This document shows, piece after piece, positions 1 through 5,803 of a DNA stretch of 5,932 bases (position 1 is its first letter; each line of letters starts with the position of its first letter). The notes under the pieces were generated by a model, which was not told where the DNA came from, did not search any database, and was given only the letters and a program-made list of their open reading frames with translations. Origin of the DNA: Rhodothermales bacterium. Lineage in GTDB: Bacteria > Bacteroidota > Rhodothermia > Rhodothermales > VXPQ01. Both the position numbers and the translations under genes were made by a program. The stretch is taken from the NCBI GenBank assembly GCA_028283985.1, contig JANQSQ010000249.1, forward strand, positions 1 through 5,932. Reading direction: 5' to 3'.

Positions 1-10
1 CCCGAAGGAC

Positions 11-105
11 GGGGCCTGTTTTCCCGCCATGCGGCGTTGCCGCTCGCTTATGTGGCTGGGCCACACTGCGCTCGCGGCGCCTGGCCTGGCAGAAAAATAG
101 GCCCC
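11..105. repeat. 95-bp imperfect palindrome, REP/BIME-like intergenic element
   Basis: The outer arms GGGGCCT (11-17) and AGGCCCC (99-105) are exact reverse complements. They are followed inward by T-rich/A-rich matching segments (GTTTT and AAAAATA). At the centre, TGTGGC (51-56) and GCCACA (60-65) pair around a TGG loop. Both arm pairs are centred on base 58, so this is one nested fold-back and not two chance hairpins. The middle of the arms (GCCGCTCGC against GCGCTCGCGGC) pairs imperfectly. No T-tract follows directly, so it is not a clear terminator. The structure and intergenic position upstream of a gene fit a dispersed repetitive extragenic palindrome. Only one copy is in this window, so repetition in the genome is an inference. 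Confidence 0.6.
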
Positions 106-181
106 GCAGAGCGCCGCTGCATAGTGGTAACAGGCCCTGAAGAGTTCACCTGAAACCCACACTCCCTAACACGAAATCCGT

Positions 182-189
182 TATATTTT
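182..189 (+). promoter_or_regulatory. possible -7 element upstream of ctaB
   Basis: TATATTTT matches the Bacteroidetes -7 consensus TANNTTTG at every fixed position except the last. It lies about 37 nt upstream of the ctaB GTG start, in the only AT-rich patch of this leader. No TTG element is visible 19-21 nt upstream, so the site is weak and could be chance. Confidence 0.22.
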
Positions 190-226
190 AAGGATACTCT
201 GATCCACCGTCCCGACACGTACGCTC

Positions 227-1195
227 GTGCCGCAACGCCCTTCCGAAGAAATCCCTCGCAATGCGCTGGCGCCTGGCGCAAAAGCCGGTGCGGCCCATGC
301 GATCCACCCGGACCGTTCCCGGTCGGGTACCCTTGGCTCCTATATCGAGCTGGCGAAACCTGAAATCACGCTGCTCGTCGCGTTGTCATCCGTCGGAGGG
401 TTTTTCCTTGCGCCTGCGGAATTTATCGACCTGGGGCGCCTTGCCCTTCTTCTTATCGGCGTCACGCTCACGAGTGCGGGCGCAGGCGCGCTGAATCACT
501 GGATAGAAAGAGACTATGACGGCGCCATGCGCCGGACGATGAATCGTCCCCTCCCCTCGGGGCGAATTTCCCCATCGGCAGCGCTGGCCCTGGGAGCCAT
601 TCTGGCTGCGGCAGGGATCGGGCTGTTGTGCCCGCTCGTCAACCCGCTTACCGGCGTGCTGGCGCTGGCGACGGTTTTGCTCTACCTGTTCGCATACACC
701 CCTCTCAAGCGCCGTTCCCGATGGAACACCCTGGTGGGCACGCTTCCGGGCGCTTTGCCCGCACTGGGCGGGTGGACAGCGGCTACCGGATCGATCGGCT
801 GGGGCGGCATCGCCGCGTTCTCCATCCTCGCTGCATGGCAAATGCCGCATTTTCTTGCGCTCGCCTGGATGTATCGCAAGGATTATGAACGGGGCGGATA
901 TGCCATGCTTCCTGTGGCGGATCCGTCGGGCCGTTCGACCACGCGGCAAACTCTTTTCTTCACCATCCTTCTTTTCGCGCTGAGCCTCTGGCCTGTCGCC
1001 CTGTCTCTCACCGGATGGGCCTATGCCATCGGCGCCGTTGTACTGGGCGCATGGTTTCTGCATGCTGCGCTCGCCTTCCACCGCAGCAAGGAAATCCAGG
1101 ATGCCCGGCGTGTGCTGAACCTATCCATACGGTACATTCCGGCACTCATTCTCGTTCTTCTTATCGATCGCATCCTGCTCGGCAATCTCTTTTAA
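227..1195 (+). CDS. ctaB: protoheme IX farnesyltransferase (heme O synthase)
   Basis: This is an integral membrane prenyltransferase of the UbiA superfamily. It transfers a farnesyl group from farnesyl diphosphate to the 2-vinyl group of heme b, giving heme O for heme-copper terminal oxidases. The protein has 322 residues, slightly longer than the usual 280-310 because of a roughly 35-residue hydrophilic N-terminal extension. The first Asp-rich motif is clear: N90, E94, D98, M101, R103-T104 and R107-P108. The second conserved region runs YTPLKRR (157-163), WNTLVGTLPGALP (166-178), WQMPHFLALAW (204-214) and DYERGGYAMLPV (219-230). Hydrophobic segments between and after these fit about eight or nine membrane helices. 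The start is GTG at 227, the only plausible start after an in-frame TGA at 200-202, and it has no recognisable Shine-Dalgarno. It appears to head an operon with the ABC exporter genes, 46 nt away. The family also uses the name cyoE. Confidence 0.95.
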   Translation: MPQRPSEEIPRNALAPGAKAGAAHAIHPDRSRSGTLGSYIELAKPEITLLVALSSVGGFFLAPAEFIDLGRLALLLIGVTLTSAGAGALNHWIERDYDGAMRRTMNRPLPSGRISPSAALALGAILAAAGIGLLCPLVNPLTGVLALATVLLYLFAYTPLKRRSRWNTLVGTLPGALPALGGWTAATGSIGWGGIAAFSILAAWQMPHFLALAWMYRKDYERGGYAMLPVADPSGRSTTRQTLFFTILLFALSLWPVALSLTGWAYAIGAVVLGAWFLHAALAFHRSKEIQDARRVLNLSIRYIPALILVLLIDRILLGNLF

Positions 1196-1241
1196 GAATC
1201 GGCTGTCGGTACGTATCTGACCGGTTCCCGCCTCTGCAAGC

Positions 1242-2201
1242 ATGTCCATGCCGGTTCATCCCGTCCATATCGACGATCTCACCCATCGCTACGGGTCACG
1301 CACAGCCCTGGATACTATCTCCCTAACCGTATCGCAGGGAAGTTTCTATGGCCTTCTCGGCCCGAACGGCAGCGGAAAAACCACCCTGTTTCGCATCCTT
1401 GCGACGCTTCTGAATCCGTCGGAAGGTTCGGTGCGCATCTTCGGGGCCGACCCGCTAATGCATCCTGCTCGCGTTCGGCAGCATACCGGCATCGTTTTTC
1501 AGGGTGTGGCCCTGGATGACGAATTAACCGTACTGGAAAATCTGCGTACCCATGCGTCTCTGTATGGCCTGCGGCGCAGCACATTTCAGAAGCGTCTCGC
1601 CAGACTACTGCCGCTTTTCGGGTTGGAGGAACGGCTCCACGAACGCACGGAACGCCTTTCCGGCGGCCTGAAACGCCGCGTCGACCTGGTACGGGGTCTC
1701 CTGCACGCACCGCCGCTCCTGCTGCTTGACGAACCGGCTACCGGACTGGATCCGGCAGCCCGGCAGGCGCTGCGGGAAGCCATCGACCGTCTCCGACGCC
1801 AGGAGGGAACAACCATTGTACTGGCCACGCATCTCATGGAGGAGGCCGATCGTTGCGACTACCTCGCAATTCTGGACCGGGGACGTGTAGCGGCTCAAGG
1901 CACTCCGGACTCGCTTAAACAGGCCGTCGGGGAAGAAACACTGTGGATCGAATGCGACGACCCGCAGGACCTTGCCGAACGCATAGCAAAGCAATTCAAC
2001 GTATCGACGCAGGTGATCGGTACGCGCGTACAGCTCTCCGGACCCGATGCCCACGATCTGCTGTCCCCCGTCTATGAAACAGCCGGCGAAAACATCCGGT
2101 CAGTGACCATCCGGCGCCCCACGCTCGAAGATGTGTTTATGATGCATACGGGGCACGGCCTCCACGAAAACGGGCTACCGGTCGAAGAAGAAATATCATG
2201 A
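1242..2201 (+). CDS. ABC-2 type exporter, ATP-binding protein
   Basis: This is the cytoplasmic ATPase of an ABC exporter of the CcmA/NatA/DrrA group, 319 residues long. The nucleotide-binding motifs are all intact: Walker A GPNGSGKT (40-47), Q-loop Q87, signature LSGGLKRRV (139-147), Walker B LLLLDEP (159-165), D-loop GLD (168-170) and switch histidine H197 in ATHLMEE. After residue 215 comes a C-terminal extension of about 100 residues ending in RRPTLEDVFMMHTG, a sequence typical of this subfamily. The start could be ATG 1242 or ATG 1248, and neither has a strong ribosome site. Its stop overlaps the permease start (ATGA), which implies translational coupling and a two-component transporter. 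The substrate cannot be deduced. The link to ctaB suggests a role in respiratory-chain or envelope assembly, but drug or lipid export is equally compatible. Confidence 0.93.
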   Translation: MSMPVHPVHIDDLTHRYGSRTALDTISLTVSQGSFYGLLGPNGSGKTTLFRILATLLNPSEGSVRIFGADPLMHPARVRQHTGIVFQGVALDDELTVLENLRTHASLYGLRRSTFQKRLARLLPLFGLEERLHERTERLSGGLKRRVDLVRGLLHAPPLLLLDEPATGLDPAARQALREAIDRLRRQEGTTIVLATHLMEEADRCDYLAILDRGRVAAQGTPDSLKQAVGEETLWIECDDPQDLAERIAKQFNVSTQVIGTRVQLSGPDAHDLLSPVYETAGENIRSVTIRRPTLEDVFMMHTGHGLHENGLPVEEEIS

Positions 2202-2983
2202 AAATGCATGCCGTGCCTGCGCTCTGGCGCCGGGAACTGGTCAAGTTCGTACGGGACACGAACCGGGTTGCAGGCGCCGTGCTGCAACCGCTCGCTGTCT
2301 GGTTGCTCCTCGGGTTCGGATTCCGCGACTCCTTCCGTCTGCCGACTCCTGCCGGCATGGATGTGCCCTACCTGGAATTCCTGTTCCCGGGCATGATGGC
2401 GCTCGTAGCGCTCTTCACCTCCATCTTCTCGACAATCTCCATCGTAGAGGAACGCCACAGCGGCTTCCTGCAGGCCGCACTGGCAACCCCGGTGCACAGA
2501 TCGTCTCTCGTGCTGGGTCCTGTGCTGGGAAGCACCACGCTTGCCGTGGGACAGGGGCTGTTGTTTTTTGCCCTGATCCCCCTGACAGGTCATACGCCAA
2601 GTCTCCCGGCACTTGCCCTGATGACCGGGATTCTGGCGCTTGTCGCATTCGGTTTTGCGGCGCTGGGCGTCGTGATCGCCTGGCAGAGTCGCACCACCCG
2701 GGGCTTCCATGCCGTGATGAATCTCTGCCTGATCCCCCTTTGGGTATTATCGGGTGCTTTCTTTCCCATCGAAGGCGCACCAGGCGCCCTGCAATGGGCT
2801 ATCCGGTTCAATCCGGTTTCGTACGGGGTCGACGCACTGCGAACAGCCATGTACTGGCCACAAAATCCGCCGATGGATGCTTTTTCGTTCGTCCCTTCCA
2901 TTGCCGTAACCGGACTCTTTGCGGCGGTAATGCTGGTGCTTGCCGTTCGTACCGCCGGGAAACCCGTCAGGGAGTTCCGGTGA
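2198..2983 (+). CDS. ABC-2 type exporter, membrane permease
   Basis: This is the membrane partner of the preceding ATPase, 261 residues long, which is normal for the ABC-2 (DrrB/NodJ-like) permease family. About six hydrophobic helices are visible: near residues 24-40, 65-87, 107-128, 138-162, 171-190 and 228-250. Two family hallmarks are present. One is the loop IVEERHSGFLQAALATPV (84-101) after the second helix. The other is the region FFPIEGAPGALQWAIRFNPV followed by SYGVDALR before the last helix. The ATG at 2198 overlaps the ATPase stop by four bases (ATGA) and follows a purine-rich GAAGAAGAA stretch. Two such subunits with two ATPases would form the exporter. There is no obvious terminator directly after the stop. 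A purine-rich AGGGAG just before that stop could serve a further short reading frame. Confidence 0.92.
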   Translation: MKMHAVPALWRRELVKFVRDTNRVAGAVLQPLAVWLLLGFGFRDSFRLPTPAGMDVPYLEFLFPGMMALVALFTSIFSTISIVEERHSGFLQAALATPVHRSSLVLGPVLGSTTLAVGQGLLFFALIPLTGHTPSLPALALMTGILALVAFGFAALGVVIAWQSRTTRGFHAVMNLCLIPLWVLSGAFFPIEGAPGALQWAIRFNPVSYGVDALRTAMYWPQNPPMDAFSFVPSIAVTGLFAAVMLVLAVRTAGKPVREFR

Positions 2984-3114
2984 AGGACGTAGGCAGCCTT
3001 GTTCCGGGCCAATCAACCCCAAGAGACCCATCTCGATACGCACACGCAGAACCCGCAAACCCTTCGTTCAGGGAGAAAACAGCTGTGCCCGGGAATTTGA
3101 CAACCGAATCCTGA
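2980..3114 (+). CDS. possible small coupled ORF or gene remnant (44 aa)
   Basis: A GTG at 2980 overlaps the permease stop codon (GTGA) and is preceded at a good distance by AGGGAG. This is the classic layout of a translationally coupled next gene. The frame stays open for only 44 codons and ends at TGA 3112-3114. The peptide is hydrophilic and rich in Pro, Ser, Arg and Thr, with no recognisable domain or membrane segment. It may be a truncated remnant of a former fourth operon gene, or chance. A 3' truncation would fit later insertion or rearrangement near 3100-3200, but no matching remainder was seen downstream. Confidence 0.25.
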   Translation: MKDVGSLVPGQSTPRDPSRYAHAEPANPSFREKTAVPGNLTTES

Positions 3115-3125
3115 CGGCGTATCCT
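3097..3125 (+). promoter_or_regulatory. sigma70-like promoter TTGACA-17-TATCCT
   Basis: An exact -35 consensus TTGACA (3097-3102) and a four-of-six -10 box TATCCT (3120-3125) are separated by the optimal 17 nt. Transcription would start near 3132, in an otherwise gene-free gap, and run toward the small ORF at 3239. The style is proteobacterial and unlike the Bacteroidetes-type promoter at 5291-5323. It may therefore be fortuitous in this host or come from transferred DNA. Confidence 0.4.
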
Positions 3126-3145
3126 GCAAACGAAAATCGCTGCCC

Positions 3146-3173
3146 GTGGCGGCATAATCCACCACGCCGCTAC
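3146..3173. other. stem-loop in the intergenic region
   Basis: GTGGCGGC (3146-3153) pairs with GCCGCTAC (3166-3173) through eight base pairs, one of them G-U in RNA, around a 12-nt loop. No T-tract follows on the plus strand. On the minus strand only GATTTTCG appears, some 8 nt beyond the stem. It lies just downstream of the TTGACA promoter, so it may be a leader hairpin or a weak terminator. Confidence 0.35.
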
Positions 3174-3200
3174 ACTTAAAAATCGCCTGTTCAGCGCAAA

Positions 3201-3219
3201 TTTCAGCTGAAAGTATACT
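3201..3219. promoter_or_regulatory. two abutting palindromes, candidate operator with -10-like box
   Basis: TTTCAGCTGAAA (3201-3212) is a perfect 12-bp palindrome. It shares its last base with AGTATACT (3212-3219), a perfect 8-bp palindrome containing TATACT, a near-consensus -10 box. The pair ends 19 bp before the ATG of the small ORF at 3239. Such dyads over a promoter often bind a dimeric repressor. No repressor gene is identified here, and the assignment rests on symmetry and position. Confidence 0.35.
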
Positions 3220-3238
3220 GTGGGGTAAAGCAAACCTC

Positions 3239-3373
3239 ATGACTGAAAAGTTTCATCTATATCTGAGTCCTGACCTTCTCCTTGAAGATGCTACTAGTCG
3301 CCGGATCGATTTCGACGCACTACCGGAATTAGTGAGTAGCATAATAGAAACAGCGAATGCTATAGATCACTGA
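3239..3373 (+). CDS. small acidic protein of unknown function (44 aa)
   Basis: This frame opens with ATG at 3239 and stops with TGA at 3371-3373, one base from the stop of the convergent 530-aa metallopeptidase gene. The peptide begins MTEKFHLYLS, is acidic, and alternates hydrophobic and charged residues (for example DLLLED and LPELVSSIIETA), which suggests one or two amphipathic helices. It looks more protein-like than the alternative frames here. A GGGGT about nine bases before the ATG could act as a weak ribosome site. Two palindromes and a -10-like box lie upstream. Its codon choice (AGT, ATA, CTA, TTA) resembles the low-GC metallopeptidase gene more than the exporter genes. No family is recognised, and it could be a small partner of that module or a chance ORF. 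Confidence 0.4.
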   Translation: MTEKFHLYLSPDLLLEDATSRRIDFDALPELVSSIIETANAIDH

Positions 3374-3374
3374 T

Positions 3375-4967
3375 TTATTCTTCCATGGCATCCAACCTGG
3401 ATTGACGTTCCTCTTCAATGCGTTCCCGTTCGAAATCGGTAATATATTGAAGGTTTTTCAGGTGGTGGAGAGTGGCTGAGAAACCGGTTTGCAGCTTTCT
3501 GGAAACATTTGCGACAGCGGTTTCTGTTGCAAGTGGTTCGTCCAGTTGCGCAACGGCGTTGCGCACTAAATGCCAAGGCATCAATAGCATTGCAGCGAAT
3601 GCATTGGCGCGCTTTTCGATGTCCCTCGGCGCCCACGGACCACTGGCGACCGCAAGGCGTTGTCCCACATCCCGGTCGAATAGCAGGTGACAAAGTTCGT
3701 GAGCGAGTGTAAATCGACGTCCCTGTAAACTGGCGTTCATGGGATTCCGGGGATTCCAAGCCACGCCGGGGCGGTGTTGAGGTCCAGCTATCGAAACTCC
3801 TCGAATGGACTCATCCGACCAAGGCATTTCGATCACCTCGACATTCCATTCGCCAAGCATGTGTTCAATGTCTACACAATCCATACCGAAAAAACTATCC
3901 TGGATATGATCCTCGAATACTTCTTCCGCCAGATCGTATCCCTGTTCCCAAGGAGCAGCGTTGGAATCGTCAATAGGTTCGTTCCGACACATGGATACCA
4001 CAGGATCGATTTCATCCTGTTGCGCATCAAGTTTGAGTATAGCAGCTGCAAGCCTCAGGACATCTTGCTCATTGATGTCTGGCGAAACAGAACCATACAT
4101 CAGCCCGGCGTGGCAAGAACCTTCGATCACCAACGGTGAACTCCCCGTCGTTTCTAGCAACCTGCCTTGCTCTTCTTGGGAAAAATCACCTATCCACCGT
4201 TTCAGGTTATTCCAGCCTTGACAGACAGTTTCTTCATTTTCTCCCAAGCCAGCCAGCCACATCATCATGCTGTCTTGTCGCTGTGCATTACTTAATTTTA
4301 ATTCGCGAGTAGCAGAAATCAATCTTTTGATCCGAGTCGACGAGGGAGCCCTATTTCCCAAGTGCTCGGCAGCACCCAATAGTACTGCATATAGTGGTTC
4401 GGCAACTTCTTTCGGCTTGAGTCTTACATAACCCGGCTGTGTCGCGGCGAATTTCACATGGTCGGGTATGCCTGCGCCGCGAACATATCCCCAAGATAAT
4501 TCAACGGTGTCGCGTACACGACGGATTACAACATCAGGGAAAATGCCCCCTTCAGAGGCCGCATGAATGGCGTGACGTGTCCGCCAATCGTACCACTTCT
4601 CCTCCCAGGAAACCACTCTTTTTTCGTCTCTAATGTAACGAGGAGGCAACCATGTTTCTTGCAATGAATCCCATCCCGCATCCCCAGCATTGTCGCATGG
4701 AAGTCGTTCTTCGTGCAACAGGGGCGCCCAGTTGCGCACAAACCATTCCAGAAGCGGCAGAAGATACCAATGTGCCGATTCGACACTTTCGCCTTGCTCT
4801 TCGTGGGCACAAAGATTTCTTCCCTTGACCCAGAGTTGAAACGCCCCCCAGGAAAGCGCATCGTCCGGATCTGCACCCTGACCATGATCCGGGTCTTCCA
4901 TGAAGGTAAGCTTAAAAGCAAACGTGTCTTTGTCGCCTGCTAATGGCATATCCAAATGAATAGCCAT
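3375..4967 (-). CDS. large ImmA/IrrE-type metallopeptidase with unrecognised N-terminal region
   Basis: This is a 530-residue soluble protein with no signal peptide or membrane helix. Its C-terminal part (about 365-515) is an ImmA/IrrE (COG2856) zinc peptidase. The motif FTLAHELCHLLF (419-430) carries H423, E424 and H427, and IEKRANAFAAMLLMP (450-464) supplies the likely third zinc ligand, E451. Family members such as ImmA of ICEBs1 and IrrE/PprI of Deinococcus cleave partner repressors. Unlike many relatives, this protein shows no obvious helix-turn-helix domain at its start. About 330 residues of unrecognised sequence precede the peptidase, including an aromatic stretch HWYLLPLLEWFVRNW (66-80) and an acidic segment (297-355). 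The ATG at 4967 follows AAGGA by 9 nt, and that AAGGA lies inside the end of the upstream 97-aa gene, so the two are probably coupled. The gene is lower in GC than the exporter operon. The peptidase call is firm; the biological role is open. Confidence 0.85.
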   Translation of the reverse strand: MAIHLDMPLAGDKDTFAFKLTFMEDPDHGQGADPDDALSWGAFQLWVKGRNLCAHEEQGESVESAHWYLLPLLEWFVRNWAPLLHEERLPCDNAGDAGWDSLQETWLPPRYIRDEKRVVSWEEKWYDWRTRHAIHAASEGGIFPDVVIRRVRDTVELSWGYVRGAGIPDHVKFAATQPGYVRLKPKEVAEPLYAVLLGAAEHLGNRAPSSTRIKRLISATRELKLSNAQRQDSMMMWLAGLGENEETVCQGWNNLKRWIGDFSQEEQGRLLETTGSSPLVIEGSCHAGLMYGSVSPDINEQDVLRLAAAILKLDAQQDEIDPVVSMCRNEPIDDSNAAPWEQGYDLAEEVFEDHIQDSFFGMDCVDIEHMLGEWNVEVIEMPWSDESIRGVSIAGPQHRPGVAWNPRNPMNASLQGRRFTLAHELCHLLFDRDVGQRLAVASGPWAPRDIEKRANAFAAMLLMPWHLVRNAVAQLDEPLATETAVANVSRKLQTGFSATLHHLKNLQYITDFERERIEEERQSRLDAMEE

Positions 4968-4972
4968 GTCCG

Positions 4973-5266
4973 TCAGTCCTTAGGTCGTTTGAGGTCGCTT
5001 CGCTTTATGCGGCCCTCCGTGAGCCACTTCTTTCGCAGTTTGTATGGTACCTCCTGCCATCCAACAGGATATCCGTGCCATATATCGTCCCGCGTATTCT
5101 GTGCGCAGTATACTTTCCTTTCGTGAACAGCATATTGTTTTTTACCGACCAGTTCGCTCTGTTCCAGCAAATCCTGCGCCAAAGAACGCACATCTTCCGG
5201 GCACAAGGTACCGCGTTTTCCGGGTTGCCACGGTTCGGAGTGTTTCGGATTGCTTTCGTACTCCAT
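4973..5266 (-). CDS. conserved-looking small protein, partner of the metallopeptidase gene (97 aa)
   Basis: This is a 97-residue soluble, basic protein without a family I can name. It contains a compact aromatic motif WHGYPVGW (63-70), cysteines at 22 and 54, and a strongly basic C-terminal tail from residue 75 (VPYKLRKKW onward) that could contact nucleic acid or an acidic partner. The start at ATG 5266 is preferred because a Bacteroidetes-type promoter lies only about 25 nt upstream. Longer in-frame starts would run into the fmdB-like gene in another frame. Its stop is 5 nt from the ATG of the ImmA/IrrE-type gene, and that gene's ribosome site lies inside this coding end. Pairing of a small gene with a protease suggests a substrate, sensor or antitoxin-like role, which is inference only. 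Confidence 0.72.
   Translation of the reverse strand: MEYESNPKHSEPWQPGKRGTLCPEDVRSLAQDLLEQSELVGKKQYAVHERKVYCAQNTRDDIWHGYPVGWQEVPYKLRKKWLTEGRIKRSDLKRPKD
4977..4981 (-). promoter_or_regulatory. ribosome binding site of the metallopeptidase gene
   Basis: AAGGA, read on the minus strand, ends 9 nt before the ATG at 4967. It lies within the last codons of the 97-aa gene, so translation of the two is likely coupled. It is the clearest Shine-Dalgarno site in the window. Confidence 0.6.
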
Positions 5267-5290
5267 ACCTGAGCGAATCAGAAATACGAA

Positions 5291-5323
5291 CAAAAATAAA
5301 AGAAATTTATGTAAAGCGGCAAA
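5291..5323 (-). promoter_or_regulatory. Bacteroidetes-type promoter of the two-gene module
   Basis: Read on the minus strand, TTTG (5323-5320) is followed after exactly 21 nt by TATTTTTG (5298-5291). This matches the known Bacteroidetes -33/-7 consensus TTTG and TANNTTTG at every fixed position. Transcription would start near 5285, about 18 nt before the ATG at 5266. It gives the small protein and the metallopeptidase their own promoter, independent of the fmdB-like gene upstream, and supports the phylum inference. Confidence 0.65.
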
Positions 5324-5342
5324 TATCGCTAAGGTTACACCC

Positions 5343-5705
5343 TCACCCCTCCGACTTCGCCGAAGCGCTTCCCGGGGACTCCTTGCTTGCCTCGCCGCCT
5401 GCAGCGGCTTTTTCTCCGGGTAAAGAAGATTCCCCGGCCGCGGCGCCGTTTTTTTCCGAACCCTTTGCGGCCGACTCCCTGCTTTCGCCGTTACTCCGGG
5501 CTTCCCGCTGCTCGCTTCCGCCATTCCCCCGCACATAGTCGGTCAGGTAAAAGCCGCTTCCCTTGAAGATAAGCCCGGCGCTTCCGGTAATGATGCGTTC
5601 CACTTTCTGCCCGGTTTCCGGGCATATCGTCAGCGCGTCTGCAGTAATGCGCTGATCGATTTCGAACGTCGAACCGTCTTCGCGCCGGTATACGTAGGTC
5701 GGCAT
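5343..5705 (-). CDS. FmdB-family protein with degenerate zinc ribbon
   Basis: This 120-residue protein has an FmdB-type N-terminal domain. It opens MPTYVYRRED, has CPETG at 28-32, and ends the domain with GLIFKGSGFYLTDY (44-57), the family's most conserved segment. Typical members carry two CxxC pairs that bind zinc. Here the first pair is replaced (RREDG at 7-11) and the second keeps only C28, so zinc binding in the usual way is not possible. Residues 60-120 form a low-complexity tail rich in Gly, Ser, Ala, Glu and Lys, probably disordered. The start at ATG 5705 is chosen because it gives the family's MPTY beginning; an earlier in-frame start would add eight unrelated residues. The family's function is poorly known and has been linked to regulation. 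Next downstream is the two-gene module, which has a separate promoter. Confidence 0.85.
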   Translation of the reverse strand: MPTYVYRREDGSTFEIDQRITADALTICPETGQKVERIITGSAGLIFKGSGFYLTDYVRGNGGSEQREARSNGESRESAAKGSEKNGAAAGESSLPGEKAAAGGEASKESPGSASAKSEG

Positions 5706-5738
5706 ATTTCGTAAGCAATCGGTCGGCAAGGAATGTGA

Positions 5739-5755
5739 TCGCCGTCATACGGCGA
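5739..5755. other. short perfect hairpin in the fmdB leader
   Basis: TCGCCGT and ACGGCGA form a seven-base-pair stem with a 3-nt loop. It lies 34 nt upstream of the fmdB-like ATG, within its leader on the minus strand. No T-tract follows. It may affect translation or be a protein site. Confidence 0.3.
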
Positions 5756-5803
5756 CAAAGCAGAAAGACGATACCGGCAAGATGTTCCGGGGGATGTGCA
5801 AAT

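Noticed and set aside
1..153. Open plus-strand frame ending at TGA 151-153, possible C-terminus of an upstream gene
   Set aside because: It runs straight through the 95-bp palindrome, and the peptide is Arg/Ala/Gly-rich with no recognisable motif. The open frame is better explained by the GC-rich repeat.
386..1081. 231-codon open frame on the minus strand inside ctaB
   Set aside because: It is antisense to a clearly recognised gene, and its product is a highly charged Arg/Gly/Glu-rich sequence typical of a shadow frame in GC-rich DNA.
2072..2710. 212-codon minus-strand frame opposite the permease
   Set aside because: It lies across the ATPase-permease junction, with a Gln/Arg/Glu/His-rich product and no motif; the plus-strand genes explain the sequence.
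3013..3240. 75-codon minus-strand ORF with seven cysteines starting at ATG 3240-3238
   Set aside because: It has no ribosome site, its cysteine spacing is irregular, and it crosses the stem-loop and promoter features. A real gene is possible but unsupported.
3180..5345. Direct repeats flanking the low-GC block as attachment or target-site duplications
   Set aside because: The best match (GCGCAAATTTC against GCGGCAAATATC) is imperfect and short, so it is likely chance; no integrase, transposase or tRNA was seen.
5267..5536. N-terminal extension of the 97-aa gene up to an ATG at 5536
   Set aside because: It would overlap most of the fmdB-like tail in another frame and would start upstream of the strong promoter at 5291-5323.
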